Below are positions 9,185 through 18,845 of a stretch of 64,000 bases of DNA, piece after piece. The DNA is from Photobacterium profundum (GTDB lineage: Bacteria > Pseudomonadota > Gammaproteobacteria > Enterobacterales > Vibrionaceae), in NCBI RefSeq assembly GCF_003026285.1, contig NZ_PYOD01000002.1, positions 620,001 to 684,000 on the forward strand, read 5' to 3'. Both the position numbers and the translations under genes were made by a program. Within the stretch, counting starts at the first letter, position 1, and every line of letters starts with the position of its first letter. Under the pieces are notes generated by a model that was not told the origin of the DNA, ran no database searches, and was given only the letters and a program-made list of their open reading frames with translations.

Positions 9185-10078
9185 CTACCCCAATTCAAAC
9201 GTCGTAATACCAAAAATTTTATTATTATCGATATTGGGTAACCCTTTTTGATACATTCTCGCGGTAGCGAATACAACACACATCTTTTCTTGCTCAGCTA
9301 TTTTGACCGCTTCTTGATTAATTTCAGGTACATCGAGTAATACTGTTTCCCCTTCGATATCGACCTGAACCGCGTTTAATAACTGTTGGGCTACCTCGGC
9401 ATTATCAGCAAATAAAGGACCAATTTTGTACCCTTCAAGGCAACGACGCCTGACAACATATCCCTTAATTTTACCGTCTGCAGTGTAGAACAATGATTTT
9501 GCCTGAGGTTGTGTAATCCAATGCGTTAAAAAGTTGTTTCTTGGTGCAGGAAAGCACTGACGGTCATAAACGAAAATCGGCTGTAAATCATCATTCGTAA
9601 TAGGTTTGATATAGATAGGATTAAATAATTTTGCCGATGCCGTAAATTGATAACGGCGATTTTCATAAAAGGGAACATAACCTATGCGCTGATAAATCTT
9701 CACGTTTTCTAACACACCATCGATACCGATATTACGATCACCACAGTGTGCTAGGCGATGTTTTGTTAACGCTAAACCATACCCTTTACCACGATACTCT
9801 GGTGCGACGATATATAGCCCACAGAAAGCAAATTGATCATCATAAATAACCGCGCTACCTACGGCGATGATTTGATCATCAAGTTCACCAACAAAAAAGC
9901 CACTGGGGTCAGCATGATAAAAGGTTGAAGCATCGTTAAGCCCTGGGTTCCATCCTTCTTTTCCTGCCCAATTCACCGCAAGCGAAACGTCATCAGCCGT
10001 CATAGTACGTATAATGTAATTCTTATGATTGAACTGATTATTAACGGGTTTGTTATTAATAAATTGATTATCAGCCAT
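9185..10078 (-). CDS. GNAT acetyltransferase with second YitH-like domain
   Basis: Predicted acetyl-CoA-dependent N-acetyltransferase of 297 aa. The N-terminal GNAT domain shows the acetyl-CoA loop APEYRGKGYG (V/I-x-x-x-x-R-G-x-G-x) near residue 95 and a following ENVKIYQRIGY strand-helix. The C-terminal half (from about residue 155) resembles the second acetyltransferase-like domain of YitH-type proteins. The start is set at ATG 10078 because GAGGG lies 5 nt upstream, and the longer GTG frame (10090) overlaps that ribosome site. The substrate is unknown and the gene stands alone. Confidence 0.82.
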   Translation of the reverse strand: MADNQFINNKPVNNQFNHKNYIIRTMTADDVSLAVNWAGKEGWNPGLNDASTFYHADPSGFFVGELDDQIIAVGSAVIYDDQFAFCGLYIVAPEYRGKGYGLALTKHRLAHCGDRNIGIDGVLENVKIYQRIGYVPFYENRRYQFTASAKLFNPIYIKPITNDDLQPIFVYDRQCFPAPRNNFLTHWITQPQAKSLFYTADGKIKGYVVRRRCLEGYKIGPLFADNAEVAQQLLNAVQVDIEGETVLLDVPEINQEAVKIAEQEKMCVVFATARMYQKGLPNIDNNKIFGITTFELG

Positions 10079-10127
10079 ATTTACCCTCACGATTATGCAG
10101 AAGCGGTATCGCTATCATTAATAACTA

Positions 10128-10167
10128 TATACCCAAGTTATCTGAAGGTGCAGGATTTAGAGTGACT
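10128..10167 (+). repeat. Dispersed ATACCCAAGTTA-type repeat, copy 1
   Basis: Begins TATACCCAAGTTATCTGAAG and continues to TTAGAGTGACT. It shares its core with copies at 32916, 33942, 35301 and 63145. It lies in the gap upstream of the GNAT gene. Confidence 0.75.
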
Positions 10168-10535
10168 CCCGAAGAGCAAGTTTGATTGGGATCTATACGA
10201 CATAACGAATCTTCAACGCAGAACCACTGTATCTAATTCGACTTTACCGTTAAAAAACCATGACTCGCGTATATTCAGTAGAGAAAAATACACTCTTAAA
10301 ATACGCCATATGCGCATAATATTATTTACATCTAGCCAGCATAGAAAATTTTTCCATATATAGCCAAAAAATAGAATTTTCTTCTTAATAAACATTCATA
10401 AGCCTGCATCTTAGTAAGTTATTCCCCAGTGAAGCACGTATATTACCCGCGTATTAACTGCAAGACACAATATTAAACCACTATAAAAACAAGGCTATAC
10501 GTCAGCGTAGCTGAGAATTAAAACGGATATTAACT

Positions 10536-11447
10536 ATGAATAAGAAACGCCTTCCACTGCTATTATTTTGCTCTGTATGCTTTATTTGGGGAACCACATG
10601 GCTAGCGATGGAAATCGCTGTCGATACCATCCCACCTATTTTCGCAACGGGTTTACGCTTTCTTATCGCCTCACCAATCTTAATTTTGCTGTCGAAGATA
10701 TTTAACCAACCGTTATTCTTTCCTAAAGGAAAAAATAAATGGGTCGCCATTGTAGCTATATTCTATTTTGCGATTCCTTTCACCTTAATGATTGCGGGAG
10801 AAATGTACATTTCCTCGGGGTTAGCCTCGATCATTTTCGCTAATATGCCCATTGCTGTGATGATCACATCCACCCTCTTTTTGGGGCTACGCCTTGCCAT
10901 TCATCAATTTATCGGACTTTTTATTGCGGTGATCAGTCTCTTTATTATTCTATCAAACGAGTTGGGGATAGGCGGTGACAACTTACTGATTGGCTCTGGG
11001 GCATTGGGGCTAGCTGTTGCCATTCATGCTGCAATGTATGTGATGGTACAGAAGCATTGTAAAGATATTCAAGTGATCACCTACAATGCATTACCCAGTT
11101 TAGTGGCTGCTATCTTATTATTTATTACCTCATTGGTCTTTGAAAATATTAACGTACAGGCTTTCTCTTCATCATCACTAATGGCAGTAGGATATTTAGG
11201 CGTCTTCGCCAGTGTAGGCGGTATTGTGGCGTACTTTAAACTTGGGCAGATTTCGACACCCTTTACCGCATCAATCTGTTTCCTCATTTTCCCGTTGGTT
11301 GCTTTAGCACTTTCTGCTGCTACATCAGGCACGGCAATTTCAGAACAATCGCTCTTAATGTTATTGCCTTTATTAAGCGGAATCTTACTGACTAAAGTAC
11401 CGTTAAGTAAATTTAAAGCAGCCCGTAAGCTGGTCACGAGTGCTTAA
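10536..11447 (+). CDS. EamA/DMT-family exporter
   Basis: Ten-helix drug/metabolite transporter of 303 aa built from two five-helix EamA repeats (about residues 8-135 and 150-290). The first helix carries FIWGTTWLAMEIAVDTIPP, typical of EamA proteins. It probably exports a small metabolite, but no substrate can be inferred. It is monocistronic, and a stem-loop follows 24 bp after the stop. Confidence 0.88.
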   Translation: MNKKRLPLLLFCSVCFIWGTTWLAMEIAVDTIPPIFATGLRFLIASPILILLSKIFNQPLFFPKGKNKWVAIVAIFYFAIPFTLMIAGEMYISSGLASIIFANMPIAVMITSTLFLGLRLAIHQFIGLFIAVISLFIILSNELGIGGDNLLIGSGALGLAVAIHAAMYVMVQKHCKDIQVITYNALPSLVAAILLFITSLVFENINVQAFSSSSLMAVGYLGVFASVGGIVAYFKLGQISTPFTASICFLIFPLVALALSAATSGTAISEQSLLMLLPLLSGILLTKVPLSKFKAARKLVTSA

Positions 11448-11470
11448 TAGACCAATGTTCTGATAAAAAT

Positions 11471-11496
11471 GCTCTGATATCACTGTATATCAGGGC
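11471..11496 (-). terminator. Stem-loop of the GCTCTGATAT repeat type
   Basis: 10-bp stem GCTCTGATAT/ATATCAGGGC (one G-T pair), loop CACTGT. The T-run lies on the minus-strand side, yet the gene ending here (EamA) is on plus. The same stem, flanks and polarity occur after atpC at 24452. Confidence 0.5.
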
Positions 11497-11802
11497 ATTC
11501 GTACAATTCAGTATCCTATATATGGATACATTAACACCTATCACGAGTTTCCTACCCGTAATCAAACAAGTCATCAATCATTTAAAGATACGCATCCTCG
11601 TCATATCGTTAAGAATCATTTAACCTGCGTTTAAATATTATAAGTTTTAATTAAACAACAAAGTACCTTAGTATCCATTTTGTTCAGAGCTAAAGGTATA
11701 TCCATTAAGTGTTTAAGCAGGTTAGATTTGTTGCTTGGCTTTGGTAGCTTAAGTATTACCGTTGACGTTCAAAGTATCTTTAACTAACGAGGAATAATAT
11801 GC

Positions 11803-12228
11803 ATGCACTATAAACACATAATGTTAGCTGTTGGGTTAGATATGAACGCTAGTTCTTTAGTGCACAAAGCACAAGAAATAGCAGTAGCGAATAGTGCGAA
11901 GTTAAGCATAATCCATGTGGATAGAGATATTGCCAGTTTTTATGACGGTATTCTAAGCGTTGACTTAAATGAACATGAAGAAGCAAAACACCACAGCTCA
12001 GTTGCCATGATGAGGAAGCTACTTGATAATTTGAGTACTCCAATTTACAAGCATCTCCTTTACACTGGCACAATCGAAGATGAGATTTATCGGGGTGTGA
12101 TTGAGAACGATGTAGATCTATTAATTATGGGTCATCACAGATCAGATATGCTTAATCAAATTTTCTTATACCCGACAGACCCATTAGTAAAAGAAATGCC
12201 TTGTGACTTGCTATTTCTAAAACCTTAA
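11803..12228 (+). CDS. Universal stress protein (UspA family)
   Basis: Single-domain Usp protein of 141 aa with the usual start YKHIMLAVGLDMNASSL and the C-terminal beta strand DVDLLIMGHHRSDM. The ATP-binding loop G-2x-G-9x-G-(S/T) of nucleotide-binding members is absent after MGHH, so it belongs with the UspA-like non-ATP-binding class. A GAGGAA ribosome site precedes the start. A paralogue with the same GHH feature lies at 59341. Confidence 0.9.
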   Translation: MHYKHIMLAVGLDMNASSLVHKAQEIAVANSAKLSIIHVDRDIASFYDGILSVDLNEHEEAKHHSSVAMMRKLLDNLSTPIYKHLLYTGTIEDEIYRGVIENDVDLLIMGHHRSDMLNQIFLYPTDPLVKEMPCDLLFLKP

Positions 12229-12337
12229 TCCACAAGTTGCTGCCTCTTTCTGTCCTTTAATCGGCAATCCTACTATCGGGACAGTGGCTCACCACCGAGT
12301 TAGTTGCAATCTCTGAACACTTTTGCAGCAGACAGTA

Positions 12338-12355
12338 GCCGCCTGTAAGGGCGGC
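12338..12355 (+). terminator. Rho-independent terminator
   Basis: Stem GCCGCC/GGCGGC with loop TGTAAG, followed by TTCTTTAATTT. It lies 110 bp after the usp stop and before the next small gene. Confidence 0.75.
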
Positions 12356-12403
12356 TTCTTTAATTTCATCTGTAATACCAACCTAAATAAGTTGAGAACA
12401 AAA

Positions 12404-12706
12404 ATGATGTTAGGTCAATCAAAGCAAAATCACCCCCACGCAATCAAAGAAATTGACGAACTTAAGTACGGATTAAAAATTAGTTATACCAATGACGGTT
12501 TCTTCATGGCTGAATCGGAGCGCGTATCATTTACTTCTAATCAAGCTAATGTCTATCTTTCTGAGGTGATTGATATAGAAACTCGCGCTAAAGCATTCGC
12601 AATTAAAGACACTAATGGAAGAATATCGTTTGATATTACGCGTGGTGACTTCGGCACTATCCGAAATACATTAAACCTAAGAGTTGTTAGTCTAGAGCTA
12701 TCATAA
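12404..12706 (+). CDS. Hypothetical protein, 100 aa
   Basis: Not recognised. A soluble, beta-rich small protein with no signal or membrane segment, with the central run NDGFFMAESERVSFTSNQ and an ending in LRVVSLELS. The start is ATG 12404. A longer frame beginning at 12323 would read through the terminator stem, so it is rejected. It is followed 12 bp later by a small membrane protein gene, so the two may be co-transcribed. Confidence 0.55.
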   Translation: MMLGQSKQNHPHAIKEIDELKYGLKISYTNDGFFMAESERVSFTSNQANVYLSEVIDIETRAKAFAIKDTNGRISFDITRGDFGTIRNTLNLRVVSLELS

Positions 12707-12718
12707 AGGGTCACATAC

Positions 12719-12904
12719 ATGATGATGGATGCAAAGAAAAAAACGTTAAAAGAAGATAGAGAAAGGCAGAAAGTATTAAAGCTTCTTGCTGATACAAATA
12801 AAGCAGTATACAACAAAAAATGGCAATCATGGCAATGTCTACTAATACCGATATTATCAATCATGGGATGTTTAATGTTAGCCATAATATGGTCACTGCT
12901 TTAA
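12719..12904 (+). CDS. Small tail-anchored membrane protein, 61 aa
   Basis: Not recognised. A highly charged N-terminal half (DAKKKTLKEDRERQKVLKLL) is followed by one C-terminal hydrophobic helix (CLLIPILSIMGCLMLAIIW). It lies 12 bp after the preceding small gene. The start (ATG 12719 or 12722 or 12725) is ambiguous. The layout suggests a protein anchored in the inner membrane with its charged part in the cytoplasm. Confidence 0.5.
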   Translation: MMMDAKKKTLKEDRERQKVLKLLADTNKAVYNKKWQSWQCLLIPILSIMGCLMLAIIWSLL

Positions 12905-12978
12905 TGAAAAAAGCCTGACTCAATGCTGTTATTCCACAAAATTTGCTGTTCATTGCTCAACACCTACTTTAGAAAACT

Positions 12979-13014
12979 AAAAAAAACCAAGTACATTGAA
13001 TATACTTGGATTTT
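12979..13014 (-). terminator. Terminator of the RidA/ABM operon
   Basis: 7-bp stem CCAAGTA/TACTTGG with a 9-nt loop. Read on the minus strand it is followed by eight T's, an intrinsic terminator about 90 bp past the RidA stop. On plus it is followed by TTTTA, so it may work both ways. Confidence 0.7.
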
Positions 13015-13102
13015 ACCCCTCTACAAGAATCGGGCTCGACATCATTATCAATAGTACTTCACTTGCTGCTGTTCGATGTTATCTCACAGCAGCTTTATTG
13101 CT

Positions 13103-13498
13103 TTAAAAGATCTTCGCGGCCTCTGCTTCAATTTCAACTTTCCATCGTTCATCAAATAAACCATTTACGAACAATAATGTGGTTGGTAACCCGCCGACAT
13201 CGAAAGGTAATCGTTGTTTAGCAGCCTGATATTCAGGTACCTCGTTACGGTTAACTAAATATAGTCTTACACTGGTTATATCTTCCATATCCATTTTATT
13301 TGCCTGAAGTACGCCTCTAACATTTTGCCAAGCTAATACAATTTGTTTTTCCGTGCTTTCTGCTACATTACCATCAGCATCAATACCTAACTGCCCTGCA
13401 ATATGTAATCGGGTTGAACCTGTTGGTATTAAAGCGCATTGATGATAATTGGCTGCAGGGGCTGGCACTGAACTAGGGCTCCAGATCTTATTCATCAC
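13103..13498 (-). CDS. RidA/YjgF family protein lacking the deaminase arginine
   Basis: Member of the RidA superfamily of small trimeric proteins, 131 aa. The family core is visible: LHIAGQLGIDADGNV, then the helix with AWQNVRGVLQANKMDMEDI, and the end WKVEIEAEA. In true RidA imine deaminases the P-x-R motif before the last strand supplies the catalytic arginine. Here it reads LPTTLLF, with Thr in that place, so this is probably a Rid2-Rid7 type with another activity. Its start overlaps the ABM gene by 4 bp. Confidence 0.85.
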   Translation of the reverse strand: MMNKIWSPSSVPAPAANYHQCALIPTGSTRLHIAGQLGIDADGNVAESTEKQIVLAWQNVRGVLQANKMDMEDITSVRLYLVNRNEVPEYQAAKQRLPFDVGGLPTTLLFVNGLFDERWKVEIEAEAAKIF

Positions 13499-13785
13499 AC
13501 TTCCTTAGACATCACGGTTATCACTGGCGCATCCGTAAGCATTGCACCTAAACGGTCAAAGTCACCAATGCTTTTACGCCAACCAATGTACTTATCAAAA
13601 TGTGCAGGGCTTTCCCACTGTTCAAATAGATTAAGAGCATTATCAACCCGATCTTTGTTGTATAGTTCTGCAGAAATATTACCGTCGAATGTGCGTGTAT
13701 CAGGCAATATCTCATTAAAAAAACGGATAATTCCCGCAGTATTTTCTGATGTATGTCTGAGTGTAAATTGCACTAAAATCGTCAT
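13495..13785 (-). CDS. Antibiotic-biosynthesis-monooxygenase (ABM) domain protein
   Basis: A 96-aa ferredoxin-fold ABM/YgiN-like protein. The N-terminal strand TILVQFTLRH and the later ALNLFEQWESPAHFDKYIG segment (the usual E-W-x-s-x-x-a-x-x-x-H/Y pattern) support this. Such domains act as cofactor-free oxygenases or as small-molecule binding proteins. The start is ATG 13785, since GGAGAG sits 6 nt upstream and the upstream ATG (13797) overlaps that ribosome site. It forms an operon with the RidA-family gene and is divergent from a LysR regulator. Confidence 0.78.
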   Translation of the reverse strand: MTILVQFTLRHTSENTAGIIRFFNEILPDTRTFDGNISAELYNKDRVDNALNLFEQWESPAHFDKYIGWRKSIGDFDRLGAMLTDAPVITVMSKEV

Positions 13786-13902
13786 TATTCTCTCCATTTA
13801 TTGGATTTATCAGGGGGTAAAGAGAAGTCTACTTGTTTATAAACATAGATAAATACAGTAATATTTTACATATAGTTCGAGAATATAAGACAATCAAATA
13901 CG

Positions 13903-14808
13903 ATGAAAAACGAATTACATCGGATGCAAGTGTTCGCCCAAATCGTAGAATCTGGGTCTATAACCAAAGCAGCAGAAAAACTAGATCTTTCAAAATCAGT
14001 AGTTAGCCACCACCTACAGGCGCTTGAGCAATACCTCGAGGTCAAATTACTCACACGGACAACCCGCCGTCAATCATTAACAGATGCAGGAAAGCGCTTT
14101 TATCAGCGATGTTTGGAAATGCGAAAATTAATGTCATTGGCAGAAGAAGAGGCACGAGAATCCTGTACAGATTTCGCTGGCACCATTACCGTGACTTCAC
14201 CCCATACATTAATGACGCATCTGATTGGCCCTACAATGTGTGAATTCATGCAGACTCATCCTCGCATAGAACCTCAATTATTGGCTAACGATCTACGACT
14301 CAATCTTATTGATAAGTACATAGATTTATCCGTTACTGTCGGTGAACTGCCTGATTCGACGTCGCGTGCCGTCAAGCTTGGTAACCTTGAACAAGTATTG
14401 TGTTGCCACCCTCACTATTTGGTAAAAAAAGAAATTCAGCTACCTGTTAATGGTACTGATTTTTCTGGTTTCGACTATATAGCCAACCAATGGGAAGGCA
14501 TGAACATCGAAAGAAGTTTTAATATAGGTAAAGGTCAAATTCAAACTTACCAATTCCGAGCTAATCGAGTCGGAGATAGCGTTCCGACCATTCGAATGAT
14601 GACTTTAGCTGGGTTAGGAATCGCTTGTTTACCTAAACGAGCAATCGAAGAAGAACTACGCCACAGTAAATTAGTAAACATATTGCCTAACGATATGAAA
14701 CTAGAAGCCCCCTTTTATGCAGTACACAATTACGGGGCACAAATGCCTATCAGGATCAGAGCGTTCATCGACTTCCTTAAAATACGAGCTGAATCGCAAA
14801 CATGGTAA
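13903..14808 (+). CDS. LysR-family transcriptional regulator
   Basis: 301 aa. The N-terminal winged helix (residues 6-65) is MQVFAQIVESGSITKAAEKL followed by SKSVVSHHLQALE. The C-terminal substrate-binding domain covers about residues 92-298. It is divergently transcribed from the ABM/RidA operon across about 117 bp, the standard layout for a LysR regulator controlling the neighbouring operon. The inducer is unknown. Confidence 0.9.
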   Translation: MKNELHRMQVFAQIVESGSITKAAEKLDLSKSVVSHHLQALEQYLEVKLLTRTTRRQSLTDAGKRFYQRCLEMRKLMSLAEEEARESCTDFAGTITVTSPHTLMTHLIGPTMCEFMQTHPRIEPQLLANDLRLNLIDKYIDLSVTVGELPDSTSRAVKLGNLEQVLCCHPHYLVKKEIQLPVNGTDFSGFDYIANQWEGMNIERSFNIGKGQIQTYQFRANRVGDSVPTIRMMTLAGLGIACLPKRAIEEELRHSKLVNILPNDMKLEAPFYAVHNYGAQMPIRIRAFIDFLKIRAESQTW

Positions 14809-14861
14809 AACGAGCAATACCGAGAGTCGAGTCACGCCTAAACAAGTGCTCATGTTTATAA

Positions 14862-14905
14862 AAAGAAAACAAAAAAAGCCGACGGCCATGCTCATGACTG
14901 TCGGC
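14862..14905 (-). terminator. Terminator of the cyo operon
   Basis: Stem GCCGAC/GTCGGC (14879-14904) followed on the minus strand by a T-rich run. The plus side is A-rich, so the main polarity is minus. It lies about 80 bp after the cyoE stop. Confidence 0.75.
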
Positions 14906-14981
14906 AAAAAGGTAAAGATACGCGAACGTATCAAACTTCCACAAGATTCAATAATTAGGTGTGAAACTCAAATGATCGTCA

Positions 14982-15848
14982 TCACACCAACAGTGAGATC
15001 AGCTCCAGTCCCAACACACCACTGATGGCAGTGACAACAATAAGCGACGTTTTAAACACGGTTTTTGACCATGCCACATAACTATCTTGCGTAATCGGTT
15101 TGAACGTCACTCGGCACCACATCAAGCATACCAAAGATGACACCACCAAATATTCTGCCCCACCATGGCCAAACACAAAGAGTGCCAATGCCACCAGCAT
15201 AAAAGCCACCACGTACGCCATCATATGACGGCGGGCGGTGTGAATCCCTTCTACAACAGGTAACACAGGGATCCCAGCTACTGCGTAGTCTTGCATTCGG
15301 AACATAGCAATGGCATACGAATGTGGCATCTGCCACAAGCAAAACAAGGTAAACAACAACACAGCATCGACACTAATAAAGTTGGTAACAGCCAAATACC
15401 CAACCAACGGCGGAATAGCTCCCGATACACTGCCCACCAAGGTGCCATACACCGAATGACGCTTGTACCACATGGTGTAAAAAAACACGTAAAACACATA
15501 GCCGAGTAATACCACCACGGCTGACAACGGATTCACCCAGCGATACAAAAGTGCCGTACCTAATAGCAGCATCAACAAGGCATACAAAAATGCCAGATCC
15601 ACGTTGATCGTGCCTTGGGCTAACGATCGTTGTCGGGTGCGTGACATCTTTAAGTCGATATCACGATCGTAAATGTTATTGATCACACAGCCCGAGGCGA
15701 TCACCAGCGCCACCCCCACCAAAGTACAGGACAAAAGGGGTAAAGATACCCCCTCTGTTTTGGCGGCTAAGAAAAAGCCCGCCAGTACGGAAATGAGGTT
15801 GCCGATAATGATCCCGGGTTTAGTGATAGCAATATAGCCTTTGATCAT
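14982..15848 (-). CDS. cyoE: Protoheme IX farnesyltransferase (heme O synthase)
   Basis: Inner-membrane UbiA-family prenyltransferase that adds farnesyl to heme B to make heme O for cytochrome bo3. It has 288 aa, about nine helices, and the Asp-rich substrate motif NNIYDRDIDLKMSRT near residue 60. It is the last gene of cyoABCDE, 13 bp after cyoD, followed by a terminator. Confidence 0.95.
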   Translation of the reverse strand: MIKGYIAITKPGIIIGNLISVLAGFFLAAKTEGVSLPLLSCTLVGVALVIASGCVINNIYDRDIDLKMSRTRQRSLAQGTINVDLAFLYALLMLLLGTALLYRWVNPLSAVVVLLGYVFYVFFYTMWYKRHSVYGTLVGSVSGAIPPLVGYLAVTNFISVDAVLLFTLFCLWQMPHSYAIAMFRMQDYAVAGIPVLPVVEGIHTARRHMMAYVVAFMLVALALFVFGHGGAEYLVVSSLVCLMWCRVTFKPITQDSYVAWSKTVFKTSLIVVTAISGVLGLELISLLV

Positions 15849-15861
15849 TTCGGGCCTCTCA

Positions 15862-16173
15862 CTACATCATCATGTTGTGGTTCAAGTTCCACATAATCCA
15901 CAAAGATCCGGCAATCAAAATAAACACCACGATACCAGTGAACACTAAAGACAACAGATTCCATTGGCCTTTTTCAGAGCGATCCATGTGCAGGAAGTAC
16001 ACCAGATGCACCACCACTTGTACGATGGCGCAGGCAAACAAAATCACCAGCGTAACTGCATGTGGCAGCATCTTGGTAGCAGCAAAGTAAAACGGAATAA
16101 TAGTTAACACCAACGAGCCAATGAAACCCTTGGTATAACCATTCATACTCGATTGCGCATGTTGGTTACTCAT
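15862..16173 (-). CDS. cyoD: Cytochrome bo3 oxidase subunit IV
   Basis: Small three-helix subunit (103 aa) that helps assemble the bo3 oxidase. Typical features are GFIGSLVLTIIPF in helix 1 and VVHLVYFLHMD between helices 2 and 3. The start is ATG 16173, which overlaps the cyoC stop codon by one base. The longer frame beginning at 16254 adds a non-family extension inside cyoC and is rejected. Confidence 0.93.
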   Translation of the reverse strand: MSNQHAQSSMNGYTKGFIGSLVLTIIPFYFAATKMLPHAVTLVILFACAIVQVVVHLVYFLHMDRSEKGQWNLLSLVFTGIVVFILIAGSLWIMWNLNHNMMM

Positions 16174-16808
16174 TACACGACCCCCAACAGATAAACGATG
16201 GTAAATACACAAATCCACACAATATCGAGGAAGTGCCAGAACAAACTCAAACAATAGAAACGAGTCTGCATCATGCTGGTCAAGCCTTTGGTGCTAACTT
16301 GGTAGTAACATACCGACAGCCAAATCAAACCGGCTGTAACATGCAAACCGTGCGTACCCACCAATGTAAAGAACGCCGACAAAAATGCGCTGCGTTGCGG
16401 GCCAAAACCTTCATTAATCAGGTGATGGAACTCCCATAACTCCATCGCAATAAAGCTCAAACCAAATAAGAAAGTTATAGCAAGCCAACGTTTCAGCCCT
16501 GCGACATCATTGCGTTTCATTGCAATGATGCCAAAACCAAACGTGATGCTACTGAACAGCAGTAGCATGGTTTCAGTAAATACAAATGGTAGGTCGAATA
16601 TATCTTTGCCACTTGGCCCACCAGCAATACCGTTCACCAGTACCGCATAGGTCGCGAAAAGGCTGGCGAACAAAATACAGTCGCTCATCAGATAAATCCA
16701 AAAACCGAACTGCTTGGTTTCACCCATATCATGATGATCATCGTGGTGATTATCATATCCAGCCACAGCTGATAGTGCCTGTTCGCTGATGTCAGAATTA
16801 GCGTACAT
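16173..16808 (-). CDS. cyoC: Cytochrome bo3 oxidase subunit III
   Basis: Five-helix COX3-family subunit, 211 aa, with [21 protein letters not shown] and the family helix [14 protein letters not shown]. The start is ATG 16808 (MYANSDIS), which has GGAGG 6 nt upstream and overlaps the end of cyoB by 11 bp. The longer ATG frame at 16835 lies further inside cyoB and has no ribosome site. The histidine-rich N-terminus (DNHHDDHHD) is a local feature. Confidence 0.94.
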   Translation of the reverse strand: MYANSDISEQALSAVAGYDNHHDDHHDMGETKQFGFWIYLMSDCILFASLFATYAVLVNGIAGGPSGKDIFDLPFVFTETMLLLFSSITFGFGIIAMKRNDVAGLKRWLAITFLFGLSFIAMELWEFHHLINEGFGPQRSAFLSAFFTLVGTHGLHVTAGLIWLSVCYYQVSTKGLTSMMQTRFYCLSLFWHFLDIVWICVFTIVYLLGVV

Positions 16809-18837
16809 AATCGACCTCCAATCCATCGTTCTCATCTGTCGTAGGCTTCGATTGACCTGCCGCTACACGTGCCTTATGCGCCATTTCAATATCACGTACT
16901 TCATCTGCCGTCACGTAATAATCAGTGTCTTCATTGAAGCTATGGGCAATCCACGCACCAACCATACCCAGCAATCCAACGCCAGCCAGCCACCAGATGT
17001 ACCAGATCATCGCAAAGCCAAAAATCAACGAGAAGCCTGCAATGTAGATACCTGTCGCCGTATTACGTGGCATATGAATTGGCTGGTATTCTTCATCAGC
17101 GGTTTCACTTTTTGGCGACAATAACGCGGCTTGCTTCTCGTACCAGTAACCATCTAACACATCGCCTTTCGGTAACTTGGCAAAGTTATAAAACGGTGGT
17201 GGTGACGACGTCGACCACTCAAAAGTACGAGCCCCCCACGGATCGCCAGTAATATCGCGATTGCTTTCACGGTCGCGAATACTGACCACAATTTGGGTAA
17301 CCTGGCAGATGATGCCACACATAATCAGCGCAGCACCAAATGCGGCTACCGCCAATAATGGTAAGAACTGAGGATCGATATTCTGACTTAAACGTCGCGT
17401 CATACCCATGAAGCCCAAGGCATACAGCGGCATAAAGGCTACGAAGAAACCGATGATCCAAAACCAAAATGCGCGTTTACCCCACATTTCATTCAAGGTG
17501 AAACCCGTTGCTTTCGGGAACCAATACGCAAAGCCAGCAAAACAGCCAAACACCACGCCCCCAATGATCACATTATGGAAGTGAGCAATCAGGAATAAGC
17601 TGTTATGCAGTACGAAGTTTGCACCTGGTACAGACAACAACACACCAGTCATACCACCCACCGTAAAAGTAATCATGAAACCTAATGTCCATAACATCGG
17701 TGTCGTGAACTCAATCCGACCACGGTACATGGTGAACAACCAATTAAAGATTTTCACTCCAGTTGGAATTGATATAATCATGGTCGAAATACCAAAGAAG
17801 GCATTAACGTTAGCGCCCGACCCCATCGTAAAGAAGTGATGAAGCCACACGACGAACGACAAAATAGTGATCACCACCGTCGCCCATACCAGCGAGGTAT
17901 AGCCAAACAATTTTTTACGCGAAAACGTCGCCACTACTTCAGAGAACACACCAAATACAGGCAACACCAAGATATATACTTCGGGGTGTCCCCACGCCCA
18001 GATCAGGTTGATGTACATCATCATGTTGCCACCCAATTCATTGGTAAAGAAATGGGTTCCGACATAACGATCTAACGTCAGCAATGCGATGGTCACAGTC
18101 AAAATTGGGAATGAAATAATGATCAACACATTCGCGCACAACGATGCCCAAGTAAAAACGGGCATTTTCATCATTGGCATAGACGGCGTACGCATACGTA
18201 AAATTGTAGTGAAGAAGTTCACTCCAGATAATGTGGTACCAATACCGGATATTTGTAACGCCCATATCCAATAATCGACCCCGACCCCGGGGCTAAATTG
18301 CTGCTCCGACAACGGTGGGTACGCCAACCAACCAGTACGGGCAAACTCACCCACACCCAATGACAGATTGATCAAAACCACACCGACAATGAATAACCAG
18401 AAACTAAGATTATTCAGAAACGGAAAGGCCACATCACGCGCACCAATTTGCAGCGGCACAACAATATTCATTAAGCCAATAATAAACGGCATGGCCATGA
18501 AGAAAATCATGATCACCCCGTGGGCAGTAAATATTTGATCGTAATGGTGAGGCGGTAAATATCCTCCTTCACCCGCTGCCGATAGCAATTGCTGGCTACG
18601 CATCATGACAGCATCGGCAAAGCCCCGCACCATCATCACAAACGCCACTACGATATACATAATGCCGATTTTTTTATGGTCAATAGAGGTAAACCATTCC
18701 GACCACAAATACTGCCATTTCCCGTAATACGTGATCAGGCCAACCACTGCAGCACCAATCAAAGCAATAGCGGTGAGCGTAACCATAACAATTGGCACAT
18801 CGAATGGGATGGCCTCAATACTTAATCTTCCAAACAT
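16798..18837 (-). CDS. cyoB: Cytochrome bo3 ubiquinol oxidase subunit I
   Basis: Heme-copper catalytic subunit, 679 aa, close to E. coli CyoB (663). It reduces oxygen to water with quinol electrons and pumps protons. Visible motifs are the loop with [17 protein letters not shown], the CuB/cross-linked His-Tyr segment [19 protein letters not shown], and [13 protein letters not shown] with the heme-ligand histidines. It starts 8 bp after cyoA ends. Confidence 0.96.
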   Translation of the reverse strand: MFGRLSIEAIPFDVPIVMVTLTAIALIGAAVVGLITYYGKWQYLWSEWFTSIDHKKIGIMYIVVAFVMMVRGFADAVMMRSQQLLSAAGEGGYLPPHHYDQIFTAHGVIMIFFMAMPFIIGLMNIVVPLQIGARDVAFPFLNNLSFWLFIVGVVLINLSLGVGEFARTGWLAYPPLSEQQFSPGVGVDYWIWALQISGIGTTLSGVNFFTTILRMRTPSMPMMKMPVFTWASLCANVLIIISFPILTVTIALLTLDRYVGTHFFTNELGGNMMMYINLIWAWGHPEVYILVLPVFGVFSEVVATFSRKKLFGYTSLVWATVVITILSFVVWLHHFFTMGSGANVNAFFGISTMIISIPTGVKIFNWLFTMYRGRIEFTTPMLWTLGFMITFTVGGMTGVLLSVPGANFVLHNSLFLIAHFHNVIIGGVVFGCFAGFAYWFPKATGFTLNEMWGKRAFWFWIIGFFVAFMPLYALGFMGMTRRLSQNIDPQFLPLLAVAAFGAALIMCGIICQVTQIVVSIRDRESNRDITGDPWGARTFEWSTSSPPPFYNFAKLPKGDVLDGYWYEKQAALLSPKSETADEEYQPIHMPRNTATGIYIAGFSLIFGFAMIWYIWWLAGVGLLGMVGAWIAHSFNEDTDYYVTADEVRDIEMAHKARVAAGQSKPTTDENDGLEVDYVR

Positions 18838-18845
18838 AACGTGTC

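Noticed and set aside
10213-10395. 60-codon minus frame with hydrophobic, Trp/Phe-rich content
   Set aside because: AT-rich stretch, no ribosome site, and composition typical of a random frame.
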